Positions 26,440 through 35,424 are shown, counted from the stretch's first letter. The stretch: 64,000 bases of DNA from Deltaproteobacteria bacterium (GCA_022340465.1 JAJDNW010000088.1:21047-85046); one strand, 5' to 3'. The notes: generated from the sequence alone by a model not told the origin. Made by a program: numbers and translations.

Positions 26440-27260
26440 ACTTGTTCGAAGTAAACGAAGACACCTGTAACCAGGACGGCATCTGTGCCGCCGTCTGTCC
26501 AGCCGGCATCATCGACATTCAAAAAGGGGCCTATCCGGCGCCTGTCGACGGGGCGGAAGAGATATGTATCGAATGCGGCCATTGCGTCGCCGTATGCCCC
26601 ACGGCCAGCTTCTCCCATCGTGATATGCCCAAGGAAAAATGCCCGCCGTTGAATCCGGACCTTAATATCTCTTTAGAGCAATGCGAACAGTTCCTGCGAT
26701 CCCGGCGATCCACGAGAAGGTACAGGAAGAGGCCGGTGTCACAAGAATTGCTTTCAAAATTGATACGCCTCGCAAGGTACGCCCCGACCGGACACAACTC
26801 CCAAGGCGTGGCGTGGCTTGTCATGGGGGACAGGGACGAGTTAAACCGTCTTGCCGGGGTCACCGTCGATTGGATGCGCTGGATGTTGAAGAACGCGCCC
26901 GAATTCGCCCAGTCCCTGCATATGGGCAGGACGATTCGTCGCTGGGAAGAGGGAAAAGACATCGTTTTTCGAGGCGCACCCGTCGTAATCGTCGCCCATG
27001 CCGCCAAACATGATCTTCAGGCCCAGACATCATGCACAATTGCATTGTCATACCTCGAATTGGCGGCAGCCGGTTTGGGGCTGGGGAGCTGCTGGGCAGG
27101 TTATTTCAATGCCGCTGCCAACAATTTCCCCCCGATGATGGAGGCCCTGCCTCTTCCGGATGGCCACCAATGCCGGGGTGCCATGATGGTGGGTTATCCA
27201 ACATATACGTACCACCGGCTGCCGCTGCGCAAGCCGCCTGAAATAACGTGGCGCCTGTAA
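26436..27260 (+). CDS. Ferredoxin-nitroreductase fusion
   Basis: Nitroreductase-fold flavoprotein, 274 aa, with an N-terminal two-cluster ferredoxin. The first cluster motif is C11-NQD-GI-C17-AAV-C21-P: the second ligand position is Asp14 rather than Cys. The second motif, CIECGHCVAVCP, is complete. The FMN domain starts near residue 90 with RSRRSTRRYRKRPV and includes RYAPTGHNSQG and the C-terminal GLGSCWAGYF. Such proteins reduce nitro compounds, quinones or other electron acceptors with ferredoxin-derived electrons. Its start overlaps the cyclase remnant and GGAGG lies upstream. End of the plus-strand series from the PLP gene. Confidence 0.88.
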   Translation: MNLFEVNEDTCNQDGICAAVCPAGIIDIQKGAYPAPVDGAEEICIECGHCVAVCPTASFSHRDMPKEKCPPLNPDLNISLEQCEQFLRSRRSTRRYRKRPVSQELLSKLIRLARYAPTGHNSQGVAWLVMGDRDELNRLAGVTVDWMRWMLKNAPEFAQSLHMGRTIRRWEEGKDIVFRGAPVVIVAHAAKHDLQAQTSCTIALSYLELAAAGLGLGSCWAGYFNAAANNFPPMMEALPLPDGHQCRGAMMVGYPTYTYHRLPLRKPPEITWRL

Positions 27261-27265
27261 AAATG

Positions 27266-27310
27266 TAGATACCCGGTCCCGTAGGACCCGGCACCGGCAC
27301 TGGTTTCACA
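27266..27310. repeat. GATACCCGG palindromic repeat, copy 1
   Basis: TAGATACCCGGTCCCGTAGG, then ACCCGGCACCGGCACTGGTT. Copies 2 and 3 are at 52916-52955 and 56527-56567. It lies between the convergent nitroreductase and MttB-family genes and can fold on its CCCGG/CCGGG arms. It may help end transcription here, though no T-run is present. Confidence 0.65.
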
Positions 27311-27316
27311 TCTATT

Positions 27317-28732
27317 TCAGGATTCGCTGCTGACAGCCAGCATGTAGCCCCGAAGATCCCTGGCGATGGAAGGATCCAGATCGGGCTTTTGGTAGGCATC
27401 GAAACGCTGTTTCAGCACCGCCGAAGCCCGTGTGTAAATATCCGGCGCGCCTTCAGCCTGCCAGCTGTCGAAGGGCAGGCGATTCATGACGCGCGTCGGC
27501 ATGAACGCGCTGCGGCACAGTTCCAGGGTGCGTCGATGCGTCAGGTATTCGCCGCAGGCGCCCACCTCGCGGATGCTTTGCATATCGATGGTGTCGTCGT
27601 TGACTTCGATGGGGGCAAGCGTTTTGCGAACAACTTGAATAAGTTCTTCGTCGACAATAAACTTTTCGTAACTCATGGCCATGTAAGCGGCTAGAATACC
27701 GCAGGCATGCAGGATAAAATCAATCCCGGCCTGCAAGGTGCACATGAGCGCCATGGCCGCCTGGGCGCCTGCCTGAAAATCGAGGCCGTGGGCATCGTTG
27801 AGCCCTCCCCCCGAGCGGCAGGGCAAATGGTAGAAATGCGCCATGGCACCGGCGGTCAGAATGCCTTTCAGGCTTTCCGGCGAACCGTTGTAGTAGCTGC
27901 CGCTCTGCATGTCCAGCTGCGAGCCGCCCCCGCCGTAAACAACCGGGGAACCGGGTCTGACAAGTTGGGTCAGAACCAGACCGGCCAGAAAGCAGGCTGT
28001 CTGGACGACCAGATGTCCTGCGGGTATCATCGGGGAAGACGCACCCATGATACCCATACCGGCAATGATCACCGCCTGTCCGTTGCGGGCGGACACGATC
28101 ATTGCATCGGCCATCTCTTCTGAAAACTGCAGCGGCGCCAGGCTGTTTATATTGGAAATCATTACCGTTTCAAAGGGGACTCTTTCATCGGGCGAACGCC
28201 CGAAAAGGATGCGGCCCATACGCACGGCATCTTCCATGGCTGTCATGGAAAGCGGACTGCCCATGAAGGGCTTGTCACAGAGGGTCATGACGTTGTGGAG
28301 CATGTCCAGGTGATAGGTTTTCCGGGGGAGGCCTTCGGGGTCGACGATCAGAAAGCCGGCAATATTGACCACTTCAGACGTATGTATCAACCGGCAGAAA
28401 CGCCGGTAATCCTCCAGATTAGCGTTCCTCTTGTTGCAGGGCGGGTCCATTATGTTCGGGGCGCCGTACCCCGGGGCAATGGCGGTTTGTCCGGATCCGA
28501 CGATGACGCTTTTGTCAGGGTTGCGGGCATGCAGCCTGAAAGTTGAAGGCGAGCTTTCCAGCGCTTTCTGAACCTGGTCCGATGTTATGAACACATGGTT
28601 TCCGTCGGTCCGGATACCGTGGCGCTTGAAAATGTCCACCGCCCTTTTTCCGTGAAAAACAATCCCCACCTCCTGAAGGATAGCCAGTGAAGCCTCGTGG
28701 ACTTTAGCAGCGTCTAATGATTCCATGGTCAC
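27317..28732 (-). CDS. Second MttB-family methyltransferase, non-pyrrolysine
   Basis: MttB superfamily barrel, 471 aa, divergent from the copy at 21831. Matching blocks are EASLAILQEVGIVF, APNIMDPPCNKRNANLEDYRRF, VRPGSPVVYGGGGSQLDMQSG, GGGLNDAHGLDFQAG and a C-terminal EVGACGEYLTHRRTL. No amber codon interrupts it. The two family members are only distantly alike and probably demethylate different substrates. The gene is convergent to the PLP-MttB-symporter set rather than in it, so control may differ. Confidence 0.88.
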   Translation of the reverse strand: MTMESLDAAKVHEASLAILQEVGIVFHGKRAVDIFKRHGIRTDGNHVFITSDQVQKALESSPSTFRLHARNPDKSVIVGSGQTAIAPGYGAPNIMDPPCNKRNANLEDYRRFCRLIHTSEVVNIAGFLIVDPEGLPRKTYHLDMLHNVMTLCDKPFMGSPLSMTAMEDAVRMGRILFGRSPDERVPFETVMISNINSLAPLQFSEEMADAMIVSARNGQAVIIAGMGIMGASSPMIPAGHLVVQTACFLAGLVLTQLVRPGSPVVYGGGGSQLDMQSGSYYNGSPESLKGILTAGAMAHFYHLPCRSGGGLNDAHGLDFQAGAQAAMALMCTLQAGIDFILHACGILAAYMAMSYEKFIVDEELIQVVRKTLAPIEVNDDTIDMQSIREVGACGEYLTHRRTLELCRSAFMPTRVMNRLPFDSWQAEGAPDIYTRASAVLKQRFDAYQKPDLDPSIARDLRGYMLAVSSES

Positions 28733-28780
28733 CTCGTGAACCGTTTGAATTCCTAACGCTTTTTCATCAACCCAAACCGG

Positions 28781-29500
28781 CTAAACGGTGTTCGATAGCC
28801 GTGAAACCTGCCGCCTGAATTTCCCGGCACCGCCATTGGCCGGATGCCGCACCTTGCGGGCTTTGACCCCCAGTTTGTTCAAAGCCGCATGCGCTTTTTC
28901 GCCGACGGCAATAATGGTACCCGGTCGGGTCCGCTCGATCAAATCCATCAAAATGGGCCCGCCCATATCGAGCTCTTCTTGCGTGGGTGTCCGGTTGGAA
29001 AGCGGGCCCGCATCCGGTTTAAAGGGATGCCAGGGGAAGGCATTCCACAGGATGAAGCGCCTGGTATCGAAACCGGCCTGTATCAAATGCCCCCAGACAA
29101 TGGTCGCCGTTGGTTCTGAAAAACCGGCTGGCTTTATTTCCGTACGGCTGGTTCGCCGCGGCTCAAGGCCGGTAAAGACATGTTGCGGTAAAATACCTTT
29201 AGGGGCATGCCCACCAAGCAGAATTCTTTCCGAGGTCATGGGAATCCCGGTAAAATGCCCCCCCTGGTATCCAAGCGCCTCACCCACGAAAAGGCAGGTG
29301 GCCCGGCCCACACGCTCTTGCAGGTATTGAAACAGCTGCCTGCGCCTAACGGAGGCACCGCTACAGTCGATATCGTTTACCCTGTCTGTCTGCCGCCAGG
29401 GGTTGAAGACCGGACCGTTTTCCGAAAATGCTTTCAACGCATCGATGAAATCCATGCAATCCGTGAAACCCGTGTCTGAGAAAATATGCGCTCCCCTCAC
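28781..29500 (-). CDS. Uracil-DNA glycosylase superfamily protein
   Basis: DNA-repair glycosylase fold, 239 aa. The active-site region LFVGEALGYQGGHFTGIPMTSE corresponds to the GEAPG-type motif of family 4/5-like UDGs, followed by NAFPWHPF and the C-terminal HPANGG, which stands for the His-Pro leucine-loop motif. No four-cysteine cluster pattern is visible. The start overlaps the stop of the upstream aminotransferase gene by 4 nt; an internal ATG at 29455 is an alternative. Would excise uracil or related damaged bases. Confidence 0.83.
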   Translation of the reverse strand: MRGAHIFSDTGFTDCMDFIDALKAFSENGPVFNPWRQTDRVNDIDCSGASVRRRQLFQYLQERVGRATCLFVGEALGYQGGHFTGIPMTSERILLGGHAPKGILPQHVFTGLEPRRTSRTEIKPAGFSEPTATIVWGHLIQAGFDTRRFILWNAFPWHPFKPDAGPLSNRTPTQEELDMGGPILMDLIERTRPGTIIAVGEKAHAALNKLGVKARKVRHPANGGAGKFRRQVSRLSNTV

Positions 29501-30732
29501 AGATCCCCCAGCGCCTCGACTAGCCGGTCCACGTCCCCTACGGAATTGTAGTGCACCAAACTGATCCTGACGACACCGTCTTCGGTATCCTTTATCCCTA
29601 AACCTTCCAGGCAGCGCACAGCATAAAAATCGCCGTTGCGCACGGCAATCTTTCTTACGGTCAACCGCTTGACCACTTCCCGCGAAGTCATGCCTTCGAC
29701 CGTGAAAGAGATGGTGGCCGCCCGGAATCCCGCCTGCGCCTGTTTGTGGCCGATGATCCGTGATCCGGGTACGGCGGCGATCGCTTCCAGAATTCGATTG
29801 GCTTGTCTGGTTTCGTGCTCGCCGAACAGCCCGAACACCTTGAGGGCCCTGGCGTGAAGATTTGGCCCGGTTTCCGTGAAGTGGTGGTCGTAAACGGCGT
29901 CGATGTAGGCGGCAATCCCTGCAGCGGCAGCTATTTCTGCGTGCAGGGGACCTGCGGGGTTAAAATTGTAGTGGGGGATTCCCCGGTTGAAATAATGTCC
30001 CTGAGGTTCGAGGGTGTCCATCACATTTCCACGACACCACATGACACCCAGATGAGGACCGAACGTCTTGTACGTGCTGAAAAGATAGATATCCAGGCCG
30101 CTGGCCCCGCTGTTCAAAACCTGGTGCGGTGCGTAGGAAACACCGTCGCCGACGGTTAGGGCGCCGACGTCGTGGGCCATGTCACAAATGGTTTTGTAGT
30201 CGTTCATGCTTCCCACGATATTGGAGCAAAGCGGAAAACAAACCAGGCGGGTTTTTGCGTTGAGCAGCGTTGCCAGATCCGCGAGAGAAAGCTCACCGCT
30301 CTGAGGATCTATGCGCCACTCCCTGACGATCGCTCCAAACTCAGCCAACCTTCGCCAGCACCCGATATTGGCCTCGTGGTCCTGATTGGTGACCACGACC
30401 TCATCCCCGGGCCTCAGCGTCGGGCGGACGGCCTGCGCAAGAACATAGGTGTTCATGGAAGTGGAGGGCCCCAGGGTCAACTCGGCCGAATCGCAGTCGA
30501 TCAACTCGGCAATGGCCTGGTAGCCCTCGTCCATGGCCTCACCGGCCGCAATGGAGCTCTCGAAGGGACCATAGGGCTGCACCTTGGTGAATTGGAAAAA
30601 ATCGTTCAAGCGTTTGATGACCTGCGTTGGAACGTAGGAACCACCGGCATTTTCGAACATGGCCCAGCCGGCCGTTTTCGGATTTGTGAAGACAGGATAT
30701 TGGGAGCGGATAAAATCGAGGTCCAAAATCAT
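29497..30732 (-). CDS. Class V aminotransferase / cysteine-desulfurase-like protein
   Basis: PLP enzyme of about 411 aa. Seen: N-terminal LDFIRSQYPVF, MFENAGGSYVP, the Asp/His region VTNQDHEAN and the PLP lysine in LFSTYKTFGPHLGVMWC. The active-site Cys loop typical of true desulfurases (RSGHHC) is not evident; the family resembles the VC1184-type class V group of unknown substrate. ATG 30732 follows AAGGAAG at good spacing and is preferred over ATG 30747. Coupled by overlap to the glycosylase gene. A perfect hairpin lies 24 nt upstream of the start. Confidence 0.83.
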   Translation of the reverse strand: MILDLDFIRSQYPVFTNPKTAGWAMFENAGGSYVPTQVIKRLNDFFQFTKVQPYGPFESSIAAGEAMDEGYQAIAELIDCDSAELTLGPSTSMNTYVLAQAVRPTLRPGDEVVVTNQDHEANIGCWRRLAEFGAIVREWRIDPQSGELSLADLATLLNAKTRLVCFPLCSNIVGSMNDYKTICDMAHDVGALTVGDGVSYAPHQVLNSGASGLDIYLFSTYKTFGPHLGVMWCRGNVMDTLEPQGHYFNRGIPHYNFNPAGPLHAEIAAAAGIAAYIDAVYDHHFTETGPNLHARALKVFGLFGEHETRQANRILEAIAAVPGSRIIGHKQAQAGFRAATISFTVEGMTSREVVKRLTVRKIAVRNGDFYAVRCLEGLGIKDTEDGVVRISLVHYNSVGDVDRLVEALGDL

Positions 30733-30755
30733 TGCTACTTCCTTCATGGCTGTAG

Positions 30756-30777
30756 CCTCAAGGTTACAGCCTTGAGG
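30756..30777 (-). promoter_or_regulatory. Leader hairpin before the class V aminotransferase
   Basis: CCTCAAGG-TTACAG-CCTTGAGG, a perfect 8-bp stem with 6-nt loop, 24 nt from the start codon and just outside the ribosome site. Could be an operator or an RNA element; nothing identifies a ligand. Confidence 0.4.
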
Positions 30778-30893
30778 TAATGTTGGGGTGCGTCATGCAA
30801 TCCTTAATACGCTTCTCAACCTGGTGACAAGCTTTTTATGGCGGCCAGATGGGCCGCCTCAACACTTTAGAGCATTTGCCATATGTATGTTCC

Positions 30894-30946
30894 GTTTCAA
30901 CATTGGATTGGCGGGTGGCGGGTTTATTTTTCAAAGCACCATATCA
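30894..30946 (-). repeat. 53-nt dispersed repeat, copy 2
   Basis: Reverse complement of 21754-21806 with 2 differences in 53 positions. It lies in the otherwise empty 350-nt gap between the class V aminotransferase and pilQ. Confidence 0.8.
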
Positions 30947-31016
30947 TCAATCATCTGCACGGTCGTCGCAGTGCCCTGCAGGATTACGGAACGGTATTCT
31001 GACAAACACTATAAAT

Positions 31017-31060
31017 CCAAAAAACAAAGCCCCTTGCATTTTCATTCAAGAGGCTTTGTT
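31017..31060 (-). terminator. Intrinsic terminator of the pil operon
   Basis: AAACAAAGCCCCTTG and CAAGAGGCTTTGTTT pair at 14 of 15 positions around a 10-nt loop. On the minus strand the stem is followed by a run of T. It lies 24 nt beyond the pilQ stop. The A-rich left flank means it could also work weakly on the plus strand. Confidence 0.85.
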
Positions 31061-31083
31061 TCCAACCGATATTTTAAAAAAGG

Positions 31084-33504
31084 CTAGAGCGCTTCACGCT
31101 GTTCAAGCTGCACGATCCGCGGTGTGATGAATATCAGCAGCTCGTTATTTTCCCGACTTTCCGTTTCCGTCTTGAAAAACCAGCCCAGAACCGGGATTTT
31201 GGATAACCATGGGAATCCATCAACACCCGTGGTCCGTCTGGTTTTCATGATACCGCCGATGACGATGGTGTCCCCGTCATTGACCAGGAGCTCTGTTTGG
31301 GCTTCGTTGGTGGAAAGCGAAGGCACTCCCTGAAATAGGGAATCGATATCGTTCTTGGTGATTAAAATCTCCATGGACACCCGGTTGTCCGGCGTGACAT
31401 GCGGCGTCACCTCCAGAAGCAAATCGATATCCTTGTAGGATACCGAAGACCCGCCGGCATCATCCCTTTCCAGATAAGGCCACTCGACACCCTGTTTGAT
31501 CTTGGCCTTTTTGTTGTCCAGCGTCACAATTTTAGGTGAGGAGATGACTTTACCCTCCCCGTTGCTCTCCAGGGCATTCAGGCGGGCATTGAGCAGAAAA
31601 GGCGTTCCGCCGATCTTGTCGAAAACGAAACCGAGGCTGGAGGAAGCGCCCTCGGCCGGGAAGTTCATGACCATGTCTCCGGTCAAATTGGAATTCAGTC
31701 TTGAATTGTAGGCTGGCCCGGCCGTGGCCGTCCAGTCGAACCCGAGTTCCTGGGAGAAATCTGTACTGACCTCCGCGATTCTGGCTTCGATGATGACCTG
31801 CGGGGTCACCCGGTCGATCCGTTTGACGATTTCTCTGGCCTGTTTCAGCTTGGCGGCGACATCGGTGATGATGATCTGATTGTTGCGGGTGTCGACACTC
31901 ACCGATCCCCTTTCAGGTGTCAGGATAGACTGAATGTGCGGCAGTATTTCTGTCTGCGCATTGGAATAATTGACCGCAATATACTCTGTCATCAAGGGTT
32001 CCAGCGCTTTTTCCTGCTCCATGGCCTCTTGAGCCGCCTTGATCTTGGCCGCTCGGAGGTCCTCCTCGCTTTTCAGAGTTTTCAGGGTGGCAATCCGGAT
32101 AATGTTCCCTTCATCCACCATGCCCAGCTGATTCATACGCAAGACCAGGTCCAGAACCTGGTCCCAGGGTACCGGTTTGTCCAGGGTAAGGGTTACCCGT
32201 CCGGAAACGTCCTTATCGATGGCAAAGTTCTTGCCGCTGATCTCCTTCAGAATGCGAAATACGTTTTTAACGTCCGTCTCATAGAAATCGAGAGCGATCT
32301 TCTCACCCGTGTACACCTTGGGTTTCCCACGCAAAAGGCCCACTTCAGCGGTCTGGCGGGGCATGGAAGCGTCTGACTGCCTGGCAGCCCCCACTACCAT
32401 CGCCTGCCCACCGGCTGCAGTCCCCGCGGTCTCCGCCGCCGCGGGTGTTGCCGCCATATCTTGCATGGAGGTTTCGGCAAAAACCTGTTGCCAGGGCGGC
32501 ATGTTGGCCTGCTCGAGCGGTTTGGGCGGAATCGTGGACGCCTCGAAATGGATCATGATCAGGTTGTCGATCTGCTCCACGGAATAGGGCACTGACTCAC
32601 GCAGTTCGATGACAAACATGGTGTTGTTTTTCATTTCCGGCTTCTGGACCGGAACGATTCTGTTAACGGCACTCTCAAACCGTGTGGTGATAAGGGGGAA
32701 TCGTCTGTATTCCGGAAGGTTGGCATTCGTCAGTTTGAGAAGTATCTTGGTATCCGTTGATTTCTTGATGTCATACTTGACGGGACCCGTGGTTCCGATA
32801 ATGATGGTGGACTTGCCGGCCTCTTCACTTGCAAAATCGATCCGGTTCACCCATGCCGTATCGTCAGTTGTACCCGCCGCAACCGTTGTTTCACTGGCAA
32901 CGGGCTCAACCCTTTGTACCGTCTGTTCGCTCTCAGCCGACGCACCCTGTACAGTGGCCACCACAACCGGTTCCACCGGCGTAGCATTGCCGGCGGCTGC
33001 CGCTTGATCGACAACCGGTTCCGCTTTTTCCGCATTCATGGTTGAGACGTCGGCAGCTGTTTTGCTGAAAGCGATATTGATGCCGTTGTCCCGTCGTACG
33101 ACCTCGTAGCTCACATCGCTGTTCATCAGGATCTCAATCCTGGTTGCCGTACCCTCGGCAGTCAATTCCGTTGCCATTACCGAACCGATGACGGCATTGT
33201 CCAGCGTCAGATCACGCTGTACGTTATCCAGAACCGTTTCGGGAAAATATAAAACAACGCTCAGGGGGACCGGTTTTTTCACAGATGTATAGGTCAACAG
33301 CCGGTTACCTTCAATATCCACATCGAAAGACTCGTCACTCTCCGTAACAGAAATCGCCTTGATCGTCTTTGGCTCCAGAGGTTTTGTAATGTCGTTGTTC
33401 ACCGGTTTCTCTTTACCCGCACACCCGAACATAACGGCCAGAAACACCGATAAAACAATTAATATTACAACGCTTCTGCTAAATCTTTTGTTTGACGTAA
33501 ACAT
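31084..33504 (-). CDS. pilQ: Type IV pilus secretin PilQ
   Basis: Outer-membrane secretin for type IV pili, 806 aa. The N-terminal signal VVILIVLSVFLAVMFGC resembles a lipobox. Two AMIN-type beta regions (about residues 50-160 and 220-330) that bind peptidoglycan are joined by an Ala/Pro/Thr-rich linker. An STN domain follows (LDFYETDVKNVFRILKEISGKNF), then a secretin N0/N1 region and the secretin core with VTPQVIIEARIAEVS and VPVLGWFFKTE near the end. Last gene of pilMNOPQ, with a strong terminator downstream. No pilA, pilB, pilC or pilT in the window. Confidence 0.95.
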   Translation of the reverse strand: MFTSNKRFSRSVVILIVLSVFLAVMFGCAGKEKPVNNDITKPLEPKTIKAISVTESDESFDVDIEGNRLLTYTSVKKPVPLSVVLYFPETVLDNVQRDLTLDNAVIGSVMATELTAEGTATRIEILMNSDVSYEVVRRDNGINIAFSKTAADVSTMNAEKAEPVVDQAAAAGNATPVEPVVVATVQGASAESEQTVQRVEPVASETTVAAGTTDDTAWVNRIDFASEEAGKSTIIIGTTGPVKYDIKKSTDTKILLKLTNANLPEYRRFPLITTRFESAVNRIVPVQKPEMKNNTMFVIELRESVPYSVEQIDNLIMIHFEASTIPPKPLEQANMPPWQQVFAETSMQDMAATPAAAETAGTAAGGQAMVVGAARQSDASMPRQTAEVGLLRGKPKVYTGEKIALDFYETDVKNVFRILKEISGKNFAIDKDVSGRVTLTLDKPVPWDQVLDLVLRMNQLGMVDEGNIIRIATLKTLKSEEDLRAAKIKAAQEAMEQEKALEPLMTEYIAVNYSNAQTEILPHIQSILTPERGSVSVDTRNNQIIITDVAAKLKQAREIVKRIDRVTPQVIIEARIAEVSTDFSQELGFDWTATAGPAYNSRLNSNLTGDMVMNFPAEGASSSLGFVFDKIGGTPFLLNARLNALESNGEGKVISSPKIVTLDNKKAKIKQGVEWPYLERDDAGGSSVSYKDIDLLLEVTPHVTPDNRVSMEILITKNDIDSLFQGVPSLSTNEAQTELLVNDGDTIVIGGIMKTRRTTGVDGFPWLSKIPVLGWFFKTETESRENNELLIFITPRIVQLEQREAL

Positions 33505-33505
33505 G

Positions 33506-34186
33506 TTATTCCTCTCCGGAAGGTTTCGGAAGTCTTAGTTCTCTCGTTTTTAAGGTTACATCTCCCTGAATGCTCTCGACCTCTTCTTCTACGACAACTC
33601 TGTCCTTTTGAATATCGATGACGGTTCCCTGATTGACACCGATATACGTACCCTTGGTAATGATGTATCCTTTGCCGGACGCCTCCTCAACCAGGGCTTT
33701 ATTACCTTCTGCCGATCTGATAATGGCCCTCAGGCTCAACTGGCTCAAATCGATCCTTTCCAACGGCGTTGTCGGCTTCCGTTTCTTACGTTCAAGCGTT
33801 TTCGAAGCTTCCACGGCATTCTTTTTTTTCGGCGCCTCCTCCCTTATCAAAGGCACAAACGGATCGATCTTTCCCTTGGGGTCGTAACCGGTAGCCGCTT
33901 TGGCCAGGATATTTTCCTGAACCAGATCCGGTGTTGCGGGTATCGACGGTTCGTCACTCCCTTCCGCATTTTGGCCGGCATCGGGTTTTACCGGAGCAAT
34001 CGTTTCCGCCGCCTTTGCCGGTGCCTTGGGGATTTCCCCGCTTGTCTGCTGTTGAACGGCTATCTTCTTACTGACAACACTCGAGGACTGCTGGACGTCA
34101 CTCTTTTTGTCCCCACAGCCGCAGACAAACAACAAGAAACATATCAAACAGGTGATAACACGAATTTTATCTTTATGTTTTAACAT
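33506..34186 (-). CDS. pilP: Pilus assembly lipoprotein PilP
   Basis: Inner-membrane lipoprotein linking the PilMNO platform to PilQ, 226 aa. Signal ITCLICFLLFVCGC has a lipobox-like VCGC. A long disordered Ala/Lys/Pro region follows, and the C-terminal beta domain has ERIDLSQLSLRAII, KGYIITKGTYIGVNQGTV and a basic GDV-TLKTRELRLPKP end, the usual PilP pattern. One nucleotide separates it from pilQ, so the pair is coupled. Placement in the five-gene order M-N-O-P-Q supports the call. Confidence 0.93.
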   Translation of the reverse strand: MLKHKDKIRVITCLICFLLFVCGCGDKKSDVQQSSSVVSKKIAVQQQTSGEIPKAPAKAAETIAPVKPDAGQNAEGSDEPSIPATPDLVQENILAKAATGYDPKGKIDPFVPLIREEAPKKKNAVEASKTLERKKRKPTTPLERIDLSQLSLRAIIRSAEGNKALVEEASGKGYIITKGTYIGVNQGTVIDIQKDRVVVEEEVESIQGDVTLKTRELRLPKPSGEE

Positions 34187-34213
34187 GGTTTCCGCTATCG
34201 TTCCCTGAGTTAA

Positions 34214-34849
34214 TTATTTCTTTTTCCTCTTCTTTTTCTTTCCGTTATCGCTTTTCGGCGCCGGTTCGACGAAGCGATATACCACAGCCGTGCAAGCCGT
34301 TGTCAATTCCTCATCGCCCTTCCCGGGCGTCATGGATATGTCGGTGACGTTCACAATTCTCGGCAACCCGGCGATCATGTCAAAGAAAACAGCTACATTG
34401 TGATAATTTCCGGCCACCCTGATGGCGATGGGAACCTCCGCATAGAACTCTTTCGTGACCTCGCGCTGGGGCGTAAACACAAGTATGTCGAGTCCTGCGT
34501 CCTGGGCTGCTCGAGAAATGCCGTCGATCAGTGTTGGAATTTCTTCCTTGTCGGGCAGCGCCCGTTTGACGATCTTGAATTCGGTCTCGGCCGCCCTCAT
34601 TCGGCTGCGGTAGAAATCGATCTGCTTGGCATTTTTTTTGGCTTTTACCAGCTTGGCGCTCAAATTCTTGTACTCGAGCTCCAGTCGGCCGATTTCTTTC
34701 AGCTTCGGCATATAGGAGAAGTAAACGAACGCACCGACCAGGACGACCACCATCCCTACATATATCAGTATCCTCTGCAGCCGGGATAGGCGCTCAATCT
34801 TTTCGATAACGGGTGCCAGTGATTTCAGAGAAAGATTCATTTTTTTCAT
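34214..34849 (-). CDS. pilO: Pilus inner-membrane protein PilO
   Basis: Single-pass inner-membrane protein of 211 aa: cytoplasmic N-terminus, helix RILIYVGMVVVLVGAFVYFSY at about residues 28-48, a periplasmic coiled coil (LKEIGRLELEYKNLSAKLVKAKKNAKQ) and a ferredoxin-like domain with FTPQREVTKEFYAEVPIAIRVAGNYHNVA-type strands. It heterodimerises with PilN. The C-terminus is very lysine rich (GKKKKRKKK), which is unusual for a periplasmic end. Its start overlaps the pilN stop. Confidence 0.93.
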   Translation of the reverse strand: MKKMNLSLKSLAPVIEKIERLSRLQRILIYVGMVVVLVGAFVYFSYMPKLKEIGRLELEYKNLSAKLVKAKKNAKQIDFYRSRMRAAETEFKIVKRALPDKEEIPTLIDGISRAAQDAGLDILVFTPQREVTKEFYAEVPIAIRVAGNYHNVAVFFDMIAGLPRIVNVTDISMTPGKGDEELTTACTAVVYRFVEPAPKSDNGKKKKRKKK

Positions 34850-35424
34850 GATTTTTCAGGCTTTTTATCCGAGTCCGTCTGCTTTTTCATTCTTGCCATT
34901 TCAAAACTGAAATCCTTCAGGTTCACGTCCCTGCCTTTGATCGTCTTGCGCTGGATCGATTTCAGCGTGACATCCGCATAGGACCCTTCAAGGTTTTTCA
35001 TGAAATCCGCAATCGTGCGTTCATCCATGGCGATCCCCTTCAGGGAAATTTTATCGTCTCTCAACGTGAAGCTGGTGAACCACATCCTTTCGGGAATGAT
35101 GAGACGGGTCATCGACTCCAACAGCACCACCGCTTCCGTACGGCCGCCGTCCAGCTGGTTGATCACTTCGATTTTCTGGTTGAGAACCGCCAGAGCCTTT
35201 TTCAGGGCAGCTATTTCCGAATTGATTTTGTTGTATTTTTTTAATTCAGCAAGGGTATCCTGGTTCCGCACTTTGTGCTGGCTGATCTGCCGGTTCAGGT
35301 TGATATTGTAATATACGACGACGACGACGAGAAGGACAAAGGAAAGCAGAAACATGGAAATCTGGCGCCGCACATTCTCTTTCTTGCGTGCCGTACGAAA
35401 GGGCAGTAAATTGATGCGTATCAT
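34846..35424 (-). CDS. pilN: Pilus inner-membrane protein PilN
   Basis: PilN, 192 aa. The N-terminal MIRINLLPFR is the conserved peptide that binds PilM in the cytoplasm; a membrane helix ISMFLLSFVLLVVVVVYYNI follows, then a periplasmic coiled coil and an alpha+beta domain. Overlaps pilM by 4 nt and pilO by 4 nt, as expected for proteins made in fixed ratio. Confidence 0.95.
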   Translation of the reverse strand: MIRINLLPFRTARKKENVRRQISMFLLSFVLLVVVVVYYNINLNRQISQHKVRNQDTLAELKKYNKINSEIAALKKALAVLNQKIEVINQLDGGRTEAVVLLESMTRLIIPERMWFTSFTLRDDKISLKGIAMDERTIADFMKNLEGSYADVTLKSIQRKTIKGRDVNLKDFSFEMARMKKQTDSDKKPEKS

